A stretch of DNA of 64,000 nucleotides. It comes from Burkholderiaceae bacterium. Its GTDB lineage: Bacteria; Pseudomonadota; Gammaproteobacteria; Burkholderiales; Burkholderiaceae_B. The stretch spans positions 189,614 to 253,613 of the forward strand of contig JANQYI010000015.1 of assembly GCA_030728985.1 (NCBI GenBank), read 5' to 3'. Shown one piece after another: positions 46,908 through 54,612 of the stretch. The translations under genes were made by a program, and so were the position numbers. The notes beneath the pieces were generated by a model. That model was not told the origin of the DNA, did not search any database, and saw only the letters and a program-made list of their open reading frames with translations. Every line of letters starts with the position of its first letter. The first letter of the stretch is position 1.

Positions 46908-48141
46908 CGCGTAGACTCTCCGCGGGTTCAATTTTGGTTGCTAACCCTCCGCCCGCGCCAGCGACAAAAATCGCAACCAAGAGCGCAGCACAGAGAGCGA
47001 CAAAAAAATGAATTGGCTCCAGCCGGCAAACAAATTGCCCGGCTGGCATGTAGGTCCCCAACAATTGATTAAATAAGAAGCTTCCCATCAGATATAGCAG
47101 GCAACCTACGACAAAACCAGCAAGCGTGAGCGCGCATGCTTGAACAACAACATACAACTGCATCGCGCTCCTACCATATCCCATCAGTCGCAACAATGCT
47201 AGATCTTTACGTTTACGATCGATATTGGCCATCAATGCGCCAATCAGTGAGGCAGCACAACCCAGCAAAGCAATCCAGGCAATCACCGCAAAAATAAGTC
47301 CCAAAACCTTATCAATCGACTGAACAGACTTGATTTCAGCTAAACGACTTGAAGTTTCTATTCCCTCGGCTAGTAACAGCGCTGACAATGACTCCACGCT
47401 TTCAATTCGATCTGCATAGATCCGCGCTCTTGCAAAGTAATTTCTAATCTGTGGCGTTTCACCGGTTGCAACACCACTGCCCTCCACTTTAAAACCATCC
47501 CTAAAGTCCTCGATATCGACCAGAAGAGGAAGCAGTAAAAATGCAGCAGGTCGATTGAACGCTGTCGCAGGCAAAACACCCACGACGCGAAGCGGAATTT
47601 GTGCTCTTTCGGAGCGATTTTCAAAAATACGCGCTACCCTCAAGCGCAGGACATCCCCCTCTTTCACACCGAGTCTTAGAGCCGCTGAGGCTGACAGCAC
47701 AACTTCATCTTTATGAAGAGGAATCGCAATACTGTTCAGTGCCGGATCCCCTTGTGCGGTAGGAATCAGCTCGGCGTTTTCAATAAAGTGCCGCCCATCC
47801 ACATAAAGATCGCCGATCGTATTGAGCGAGCGTGTCATGGGTTGAACAAAACCTAATCCGGGCGTTTTCTTGAACTGTGCAAACCAAGCATCATCAAGCT
47901 TAGCGCTACCCAACATCCGGATTTCCAGATTTCTTGGATCTGCAAGCAGTTCCGCACGCATTTGACTGACAATACCGAACTTCAAACCGAACAACAATAA
48001 CAAGGGCGCGACCACTGCAACAATCGACGCCATAATGAAAAAAGACACCTTGCGATCGTGCATCAAATCATCGATGCCCAATTTAAGCAGCAGGCTCACC
48101 GGCGGCTTTGGCAGCAGGAGAAAGGAGTCACTCTGACGCAT
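46900..48141 (-). CDS. FtsX/MacB-type ABC transporter permease (TagS-like)
   Basis: Inner-membrane permease of 413 residues from the ATG at 48141, overlapping the ATPase stop by 14 bases. It has the four-helix MacB/LolCE plan: one helix near the N terminus (IMASIVAVVAPLLLLFG), a large periplasmic domain of about 230 residues, then three C-terminal helices (FAVIAWIALLGCAASLIGAL; VVVQACALTLAGFVVGCLLYL; FFVALCAALLVAIFVAGAG). Such proteins convey mechanical or signalling work across the membrane rather than classical transport. Gene order ATPase-permease-FGE protein-lipoprotein equals TagT-TagS-TagR-TagQ. Confidence 0.85.
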   Translation of the reverse strand: MRQSDSFLLLPKPPVSLLLKLGIDDLMHDRKVSFFIMASIVAVVAPLLLLFGLKFGIVSQMRAELLADPRNLEIRMLGSAKLDDAWFAQFKKTPGLGFVQPMTRSLNTIGDLYVDGRHFIENAELIPTAQGDPALNSIAIPLHKDEVVLSASAALRLGVKEGDVLRLRVARIFENRSERAQIPLRVVGVLPATAFNRPAAFLLLPLLVDIEDFRDGFKVEGSGVATGETPQIRNYFARARIYADRIESVESLSALLLAEGIETSSRLAEIKSVQSIDKVLGLIFAVIAWIALLGCAASLIGALMANIDRKRKDLALLRLMGYGRSAMQLYVVVQACALTLAGFVVGCLLYLMGSFLFNQLLGTYMPAGQFVCRLEPIHFFVALCAALLVAIFVAGAGGGLATKIEPAESLRDV

Positions 48142-48844
48142 CAAAGCTCGTCCGACGCTGTTGGCTGACCTTTCCAACGATGGATTTGATGCCGACGGCC
48201 TCAACCAATGACCACTCATGGGTCACGATGAGTGCCGCCACCTTGAAAGCGCTAGCGATCTCAACGATCAATGCAAACAACTCTTTAGCTAGAACAGGGT
48301 CGAGAGCGGCCGTAGGCTCATCCGCCAATAACAGTTTGGGTCGATGGGCAATTGCGCGCACAAACGATACGCGCTGACGCTCACCGATAGAGAGTTGTGC
48401 AGGTGAATGCCTCATCAAAGCAGAGAGCTGCAAGCGCTCGATGACCTCTTCTAGTAACAAGTCAGAACCATTGGAACCAACGAGTTTGCGGGGCAATTCA
48501 ATATTGTCTTTGACATTTAAAAAAGGTAACAAACCACCACTCTGAGGAACAAAACCCAAACAGTGTTGACGAACACGTGCCCATCGACTTTCACGCTCTC
48601 GCAGACCAGAGGTCATATCGCGCGCAATATCGAAATCCACAAGTTGAAAACGTTTCACCGTCCGTGGCTCGAGGAGCAATCCGATGGACTCCAGCAACGT
48701 GCTCTTACCGCAACCACTTGGGCCCACAATCGCTGCGACATCACCTGCCTCCAGCTTTAACGATGGCAGCGACACCTCATAGGCTTGCCCCACCCCGCCA
48801 CGGGATACTTCAAGATCCTGAATATCAAGAATCGATTCGCTCAC
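48128..48844 (-). CDS. ABC transporter ATP-binding protein (TagT/LolD-like)
   Basis: Cytoplasmic ATPase of 238 residues powering the FtsX-type permease encoded next. Walker A is GPSGCGKST (41-49), the signature is LSIGERQRVSF, Walker B is KLLLADEPTAALDP, and the switch His is in IVTHEWSLVEA. The Q-loop lies in LGFVPQSGGLLPFL. It is 5 bases after the vWA gene and overlaps the permease gene. Sequence alone does not separate TagT from LolD and MacB; context decides. Confidence 0.9.
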   Translation of the reverse strand: MSESILDIQDLEVSRGGVGQAYEVSLPSLKLEAGDVAAIVGPSGCGKSTLLESIGLLLEPRTVKRFQLVDFDIARDMTSGLRERESRWARVRQHCLGFVPQSGGLLPFLNVKDNIELPRKLVGSNGSDLLLEEVIERLQLSALMRHSPAQLSIGERQRVSFVRAIAHRPKLLLADEPTAALDPVLAKELFALIVEIASAFKVAALIVTHEWSLVEAVGIKSIVGKVSQQRRTSFDASE

Positions 48845-48849
48845 AATAT

Positions 48850-50847
48850 TTATGGCAGAGACGCGAGGGGAACAGGATATACAGACTCGCTAGGATCACT
48901 GCCCTTAGCCAAGGAGACCCATGAACTTGCATCCTCATTAAAGCTTTGGTATTGCCTCAATTTGGTATTTAAACGAATAATGAATTGGGTTTGCGCGGCA
49001 ACCGACATCGACTTCCAGGCCTCTTCATCCAAACCAAGTACATCACTTTTATAAGGAAGCCCTTCTAGATACTCTCCAAGGACCAACTTACTGAGATTTT
49101 CCGTTCTACCTTGTCTGAGCTGATTAGGGTCTCGCCCCATCGTAGCCGCGACAGAGCGAAGACGCTCAAACATCGCCGTTGGAGAGACAAGGGAAGAATT
49201 GGCGGCTTCGACGATCTCTTTGACTGCCGCGCTCATATCGCTGAGCTGTGCCTTGGTCAGCAATACACGCACTTCGGTCGTGGGGATATTTTGCTTCACC
49301 AAATCTCGGTCACTGATCCATGCTTTAAAGAATGGAGGCGCTTTCGTACCCGTTACGCTTCCAAGGTAAGCAAGCTGCATCGCATGTCCGATGAGAGCCG
49401 CGTCTCGAGCAATCGCAGCAGAAGGGGTTGATGGCGCAGGAGTAGCAGCAGGTGTTGGAGGTGGCGGTGACGCAGCATTTAACGCACTCCCTGCGACGGG
49501 CTCACCCACGGAGGCTTGCTTAATCTGACTCACCAAGGATTCACCCAAGGTTGCAATCGTATCGCCAAAGACATTGACCTGACCTGCATTGACGGGATAG
49601 TACAAAGGTCGATTAGCAATGGAATTAAAAGAAAGCGTTTCGTATTGTCTCTGCGCAGGCTGATGATTTTTAGCACCCGCTGGCGTTTTTAAATGCAATA
49701 CATAAAGCGCGACCCCTTTTTCTTTGGCGAGCTCTCGTACAGCCTGTGCATCTAACCCTGTCGTTGAAAGGGGGTCTTTTGAATCAAGCGCACCTGCATC
49801 CGTGATCAACACAATGTAGCGCCCACCAAATTCATTCCAGTTTATTTTTTCAAGAGCCTCTTTCACGCCCGCATAAGGATCCTCATCAAACTTTGGCGTA
49901 GAAATCTTGGTTGCTTTGAGGTCTTTGATTTTCTCGAAAAAATCAGCGCCATTTTTGACTTTCGTAGGATCCGCATACAAACGCGTGTTGTATTCGATAG
50001 CAGGTACAGCACTCAATGCGGATCTAAACGCGACCAATCCAAATTTCACTTTGTCGTCAAGCTTTTCCTTTTCCATGCGCGCATAGATATTTTTAATCAC
50101 GGAACGGGTACGTTCAATGTAAGGATCCATCGACAGCGTGGAGTCAATCACAAACACCACACCGGCAGTAAAAGCTTTGATCGAACTCTGCACAACCTGA
50201 GGACTGACTGCAGGATTGGCGTTAGGCTCTTGACGACTGACCGAAGCGACCTCTAGTAAGCGGACATTAAACCCACCATCACTCATCACCTCTTCGGCTT
50301 TCAAAATAGGCAGCAAATAAAAGTTTTTACGAAAATCAACAAACAGCTCCGGTTCACGCGCCACAACGAGGGGATCACGCCCCGTTTTACTCATGCGCTC
50401 AAGAATAGGTGCATAGGTCAACGCCGGATCAGTAGAATCCAGTATTTTTTCAATAGAAACGCGATCTTTAAAAAACAAGGAAAGATTACGGTTGGCGGGA
50501 TTGGTAAAGGCAAGCGACATTTGCATTTTCCATTCCACAGTACAAGCGGCATCTAGCCAACCAATTTTCTTGCCTGTAGTATCCGGTCCAACTTCAACAA
50601 AGTTTTTACCTGCATTTTGTTGGCGTTGATAAACATAGAAACGGCTGAATGCCTCTTGCGATGCGCCTGTCTGATCACCTGGCTTGGCGAACAACTTGCA
50701 GGTAGGCGTCGTCAACACGCGTTGATAAAGTGTTGTTTTTCCTTCTTGCAGCATTGGTCTGTTTAGCAAAGCTTGAGCATGACTCGCCGCTGAAACCATC
50801 AAAAGGCTCGAACTAAGTGCTATGAACAAAGTGTGAATATTGCGCAT
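48850..50847 (-). CDS. Periplasmic vWA protein resembling the outer part of PpkA, without kinase
   Basis: Exported protein of 665 residues with a signal peptide (FIALSSSLLMVSAASHAQA). Residues about 40-110 may be an SH3-like module (CKLFAKPGDQT ... GWLDAACTVEW). A vWA domain spans about 228-430: MIDAS DSTLS (235-239) in VVFVIDSTLSMDPYIERTR, and LITDAGALD near 348-355. A Pro/Ala linker (about 455-475) leads to a helical C-terminal region. In style this matches the periplasmic half of the type VI regulatory kinase PpkA, yet no kinase domain exists here. TagR contacts that half of PpkA, so this protein is the natural partner of the FGE-fold protein. This partnership is inference. Confidence 0.78.
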   Translation of the reverse strand: MRNIHTLFIALSSSLLMVSAASHAQALLNRPMLQEGKTTLYQRVLTTPTCKLFAKPGDQTGASQEAFSRFYVYQRQQNAGKNFVEVGPDTTGKKIGWLDAACTVEWKMQMSLAFTNPANRNLSLFFKDRVSIEKILDSTDPALTYAPILERMSKTGRDPLVVAREPELFVDFRKNFYLLPILKAEEVMSDGGFNVRLLEVASVSRQEPNANPAVSPQVVQSSIKAFTAGVVFVIDSTLSMDPYIERTRSVIKNIYARMEKEKLDDKVKFGLVAFRSALSAVPAIEYNTRLYADPTKVKNGADFFEKIKDLKATKISTPKFDEDPYAGVKEALEKINWNEFGGRYIVLITDAGALDSKDPLSTTGLDAQAVRELAKEKGVALYVLHLKTPAGAKNHQPAQRQYETLSFNSIANRPLYYPVNAGQVNVFGDTIATLGESLVSQIKQASVGEPVAGSALNAASPPPPTPAATPAPSTPSAAIARDAALIGHAMQLAYLGSVTGTKAPPFFKAWISDRDLVKQNIPTTEVRVLLTKAQLSDMSAAVKEIVEAANSSLVSPTAMFERLRSVAATMGRDPNQLRQGRTENLSKLVLGEYLEGLPYKSDVLGLDEEAWKSMSVAAQTQFIIRLNTKLRQYQSFNEDASSWVSLAKGSDPSESVYPVPLASLP

Positions 50848-50848
50848 A

Positions 50849-51892
50849 CTATTTCCTTAGGGCCTCAAGACGCGATTTTGCTTCTGCATGGTTTGCATCT
50901 TTTGAAACCACAACCTCGTACCAGTAAATAGCCGTCTCTTTATCTGCAGCTTTGAAACAACCAGCAGTAAAGGACGCAGGATCGAATTCTTTTGCATAAG
51001 CGAGCGCAACAGGAATATCGCCAGCTTGACCCTTAAAGGCATAAAGTCTTTGCGCGAGATCGCATCGATTGCTTTTTTTAGCCGCATCGATCACGGCAAG
51101 AACTTGCACTGAGTCAGGATTGGTTTTCAGGCAGCTTTGGATGTACATCAAATCATCTTTGACCTTTGCCATCGCCTCTGCACTACACGCAGGCGGCTCA
51201 ACCGGAGCCGGTGGCGCTGCAGGCACTGGAGGTGGAGCGACAACAGGTGCAGTAGCGGGTGCAGCAGCAGGTGCAGCAGTAGGCGCTTCTGCGACGACTG
51301 CTACCGTTACTGGCTCGGTTTTGAGTTGCATCGAGGCAAACCATCCCACACCGATAAGAAGCAACAAAATCAGGAGTGCAATAAGCGGTAATTTATTTGA
51401 TTTCTTATTTTCAGTCGCGACCACGGGTTCAGGGGCGGGTGCTAACTCAAGCGGTGCAGGCTCTGGCGTCAGCGGTTCAACCGCAGCTTGAGACACATGC
51501 GCAACAGGACTGGCAGTCTGTCCTGCAGCGTGCGAGGAGAGCACGCCCTCTCTGATGCGGATCACTCCCACACCATGTTCACTACCGATGCGGATTTGAA
51601 TCTGATAGGTCATTTGAGGATTTTCAACTAAGGGATCCACAACGACTGGCTCAAGGGATAGCATGACAGATTCGGCAGTCGGCTCATCAGAAAGACTGAC
51701 TTGATGCCAAGTTTGTGAGGCAGTCCATTGACGACCTTCACCAAGGTAGCGTTGGTCTTGGTTGCGTTGTACACATACCTCAGCACGCGCACCAATCTCG
51801 ATGCTTTCCGATTCCCATCCGGTCAAAACAAGGGTTGCAAAACCGGGACGACCGGTCAGGCTCGGTCTGAGTTCTGGTCGAGTTTTTTTCAT
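50849..51892 (-). CDS. Single-pass membrane protein with periplasmic TPR-like tail
   Basis: Protein of 347 residues with no signal peptide. The cytoplasmic N-terminal domain (about 1-115) is beta-rich (GFATLVLTGWESESIEIGAR; QIQIRIGSEHGVGVIRI). A Pro/Glu linker follows, then one membrane helix (about 168-187, LPLIALLILLLLIGVGW), then an Ala/Pro-rich spacer. The C-terminal 110 residues are helical, of Sel1/TPR character (AIYWYEVVVSKDANHAEAKSRLEAL). I do not recognise a named family. It overlaps the SrfC-like gene by four bases, so its amount is tied to SrfC; it could link cytoplasmic SrfB and SrfC to the periplasmic vWA protein. Confidence 0.75.
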   Translation of the reverse strand: MKKTRPELRPSLTGRPGFATLVLTGWESESIEIGARAEVCVQRNQDQRYLGEGRQWTASQTWHQVSLSDEPTAESVMLSLEPVVVDPLVENPQMTYQIQIRIGSEHGVGVIRIREGVLSSHAAGQTASPVAHVSQAAVEPLTPEPAPLELAPAPEPVVATENKKSNKLPLIALLILLLLIGVGWFASMQLKTEPVTVAVVAEAPTAAPAAAPATAPVVAPPPVPAAPPAPVEPPACSAEAMAKVKDDLMYIQSCLKTNPDSVQVLAVIDAAKKSNRCDLAQRLYAFKGQAGDIPVALAYAKEFDPASFTAGCFKAADKETAIYWYEVVVSKDANHAEAKSRLEALRK

Positions 51893-54606
51893 GAATGCAT
51901 CACTTTTGCTGCGTTGAGTTTCGCGATCATGGCGCCAAGATTGGCATTCTGTTCCGGTTTAATTTCTCTGCCGCCATCATGGCCCGCATTGTCCAGAACC
52001 ATTTGCGCAAAACCGACTAACCAATCACCCATAAAGACGCGCGTGTGATCAAAGGCCTCGTTTCCAATAGCGGGAAGCTTGCCCTTAGGAATGCGGGCAG
52101 GCTGTTCAAACAATTTATGTCCCGTATTGATGCGGCTTTCTGACCGTTCTGCCAAAGGTACATCGATGTAACCGAGCCAGGCAATAAAATCTGATAACAG
52201 GGTTCGGGCGGCCATCACCTGACGATCGACCAAACGCTCTCGTTTAGTTCCAACCTGCTCATTTCCGCTGACAGCTTGAAGAAGTTTATGTTGTAAATCC
52301 ATGCGGGTGGCAGCCGTGATCAACTCATCACATAGCATTTCGGTCGCTTCTTTAGACAAGCCAAAATAAGTCAATAATCCGGCTTGACTGGGTATGTCAC
52401 GCAAATGTTCGATCCACTCCCGTACAACGGATTGAGCAAAACGAGCGTCACCACTTGCTGGCTTATTGAGGGAGACGTTCTTCTGTTGAGCCGTCGCAAC
52501 CGGTTTATCACCAAAAATATCCAACGCATCATCCAAGCCAAAAGGATCATCGCCAAGATTGAGGGCTGTTGATGCTTGCAGCTCAGTTTCAACAGACGCG
52601 TCTTGTTCGACACCATCAGCGCCCATATAAATATCTTGTAAAACAGCGTCTGACAGACGAAGTTTTTCTTGCAGCTCGGCCAACAAAGTAATCCGGGGTC
52701 TTAACGCAGTCACGACTTGTTGAGCGATCTTGCGTTTAGCTTCGACCTCACCGACGCCGTCCTGATGAAACCAACGTCCTAAGCGATTGTCGACCAGATC
52801 GTGTAAAAGCGCATCCATTTGCTCTGCAATGCGATCAAGTTTAATTTGGCGAATCGATACTTTGGCCAGATACTGACTCAATCTTTCGACGCCACCATCA
52901 TTGAATGACATCATGGCATTCCAAGCAGAATCGAAGTCAGCAATATGATTCTGAATGAGTTCGGCGCGTCCAAAAGTTTGTTCCATCAAGCGCAGCTGAT
53001 TCGCCACGGAGGACGTGATTTCTTTTTCCTGACCATTTTCAATATCAAGAAAGGCTACCGGCATGCGCGGTTTTCGCACTAAAAATGTGTTGTTAAACGG
53101 AGCTCCGTTTGACCACTCCTGCATCCACTGATAACCACCAAAGCGCTCCAGCATGGTCATTTTGACAAGGTTGTTCCAGACAGAGTGCAGCATGTCCTCG
53201 TCTTTGCTCAGCGAGTCTGTGATTTTCATATCGAACATTGTGACGGCCCAGATCAATCCCGGTGCACGTTTGCTGCGCTCCTCAGGCAACTCACCCTGCG
53301 TTTTACGAATCCATTCTGTTAAAACGGGACCGACCTCAGTCACATCGGACTGCTTGTGCGAGGCAGTACACACCACCAAGACATTCATTTCTTGGGAATC
53401 GGTATAGCGCTCAAAAAGATAAGCAACTTTGCCGCGTAGTAATAGTTGAGCGACAGGATTGCCTGATTTATCTTTGGCTTGTGCCGAACTGATGTCAGAG
53501 AGAGACTCTAGTCCAAGTCGACCACGATAGCCAGGAAAGTCAAGCAAATCGACTTCGGAAAATACAGCTTGGTGAGGCGTATTGATTAATGGAAAAATCA
53601 ACTCTGCTGTGAGGGCTGCGAGTTGAGCAAGCGTCAAGGTTTTCGCAGCACTTGGTTCACCGTCACAAAGAGGCAAAACCTGAATACTGATGTCATCAGA
53701 TCGACCCAGTCTCTCAAGCATGTCAACATTCATAATGCTATCAGCTTGGGAGAGCGCGCCACCCTGTCCCGTCGGTCGAACGACTGCTTCGATCGGCGCA
53801 TAAACGCGAGATGGATAGCCAAGTGCCGCCAAGGTTTGTGACAACATCAAAAACGTTTGCGTCAGCGCGGGTGATTGACGCCATAAACATGAAAAAAGTG
53901 TGGCCCTGTCACTCAGCGACAAAAAAGGTGCCAGTTCGACTGCGCGAGGCAAAAACTCTGCCTCAAGAACCCGAATGGATTCGCCATAACTCTCACGAAG
54001 ATAGTCCCAGAGGGACACCATATCGTCTTCTGTCACCCCAGGGACACGCTGTGCCAAGCGCTTTGACTCAAGCACCGATAATTGTTGCCGTGCCATCGAT
54101 ACATCGACAGCTTGACCGATTTTTTCAAAATTAAAATCGTTAAAATATGAATTGGCAATAATTTTGACGAGTTCAATTTCCTCGAATAATTTCAACTCAA
54201 GGGGATATCCTGCCGGCCCTTGTTTAGCCTTAAAACTGAAACGCGTGACAAGTCCTGTCGCTTCTTTACCACCGCCGGGAGGATTGATGTGACTCAAAAA
54301 ATCAAGACGCTTGCCATCCACTTCAGTTTCAAGTTTGCCGTCCGCTCCAGCAGCTAAAGCAGAAATGAGATAGGACTTTCCAGCCTGCGATAAGCCAAAA
54401 AATCCGACCGTCGAGGGGAGTCGTGAGGCAGCCGCCAAACTTTTGGCTTGGTTACGCACTCGACGCAATTTCGTCACCAGACTATCAGCCTCATTATCGA
54501 CACTTCGAGCATTGCTGCGCACGCGTCCGATCCATTCGATGGCACGCCCAGACTCTTGGTGGATTGTGAGCCAGCCTTGCGATAGTTTTTCAGTTAAGTC
54601 AGTCAT
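51889..54606 (-). CDS. SrfC-like dynamin-type GTPase
   Basis: Large P-loop protein of 905 residues of the 'putative virulence factor' SrfC family known from the Salmonella srfABC locus. Walker A is GLSQAGKS (71-78); the G3 motif is LLDFPGYRG (DFPG at 356-359), and the long distance between them reflects a big insert. After the G domain comes a long helical region (about 460-905), as in dynamin-like proteins. There is no signal peptide or membrane helix, so it is cytoplasmic or peripheral. It lies 6 bases after SrfB and overlaps the next gene. GTP hydrolysis is inferred from motifs. Confidence 0.85.
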   Translation of the reverse strand: MTDLTEKLSQGWLTIHQESGRAIEWIGRVRSNARSVDNEADSLVTKLRRVRNQAKSLAAASRLPSTVGFFGLSQAGKSYLISALAAGADGKLETEVDGKRLDFLSHINPPGGGKEATGLVTRFSFKAKQGPAGYPLELKLFEEIELVKIIANSYFNDFNFEKIGQAVDVSMARQQLSVLESKRLAQRVPGVTEDDMVSLWDYLRESYGESIRVLEAEFLPRAVELAPFLSLSDRATLFSCLWRQSPALTQTFLMLSQTLAALGYPSRVYAPIEAVVRPTGQGGALSQADSIMNVDMLERLGRSDDISIQVLPLCDGEPSAAKTLTLAQLAALTAELIFPLINTPHQAVFSEVDLLDFPGYRGRLGLESLSDISSAQAKDKSGNPVAQLLLRGKVAYLFERYTDSQEMNVLVVCTASHKQSDVTEVGPVLTEWIRKTQGELPEERSKRAPGLIWAVTMFDMKITDSLSKDEDMLHSVWNNLVKMTMLERFGGYQWMQEWSNGAPFNNTFLVRKPRMPVAFLDIENGQEKEITSSVANQLRLMEQTFGRAELIQNHIADFDSAWNAMMSFNDGGVERLSQYLAKVSIRQIKLDRIAEQMDALLHDLVDNRLGRWFHQDGVGEVEAKRKIAQQVVTALRPRITLLAELQEKLRLSDAVLQDIYMGADGVEQDASVETELQASTALNLGDDPFGLDDALDIFGDKPVATAQQKNVSLNKPASGDARFAQSVVREWIEHLRDIPSQAGLLTYFGLSKEATEMLCDELITAATRMDLQHKLLQAVSGNEQVGTKRERLVDRQVMAARTLLSDFIAWLGYIDVPLAERSESRINTGHKLFEQPARIPKGKLPAIGNEAFDHTRVFMGDWLVGFAQMVLDNAGHDGGREIKPEQNANLGAMIAKLNAAKVMHS

Positions 54607-54612
54607 AGTGCT

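Noticed and set aside
51069-51491. Rightward Ala/Gly/Thr-rich frame
   Set aside because: Antisense of the Ala/Pro-rich linker in the TM/TPR protein; no start signal or family match.
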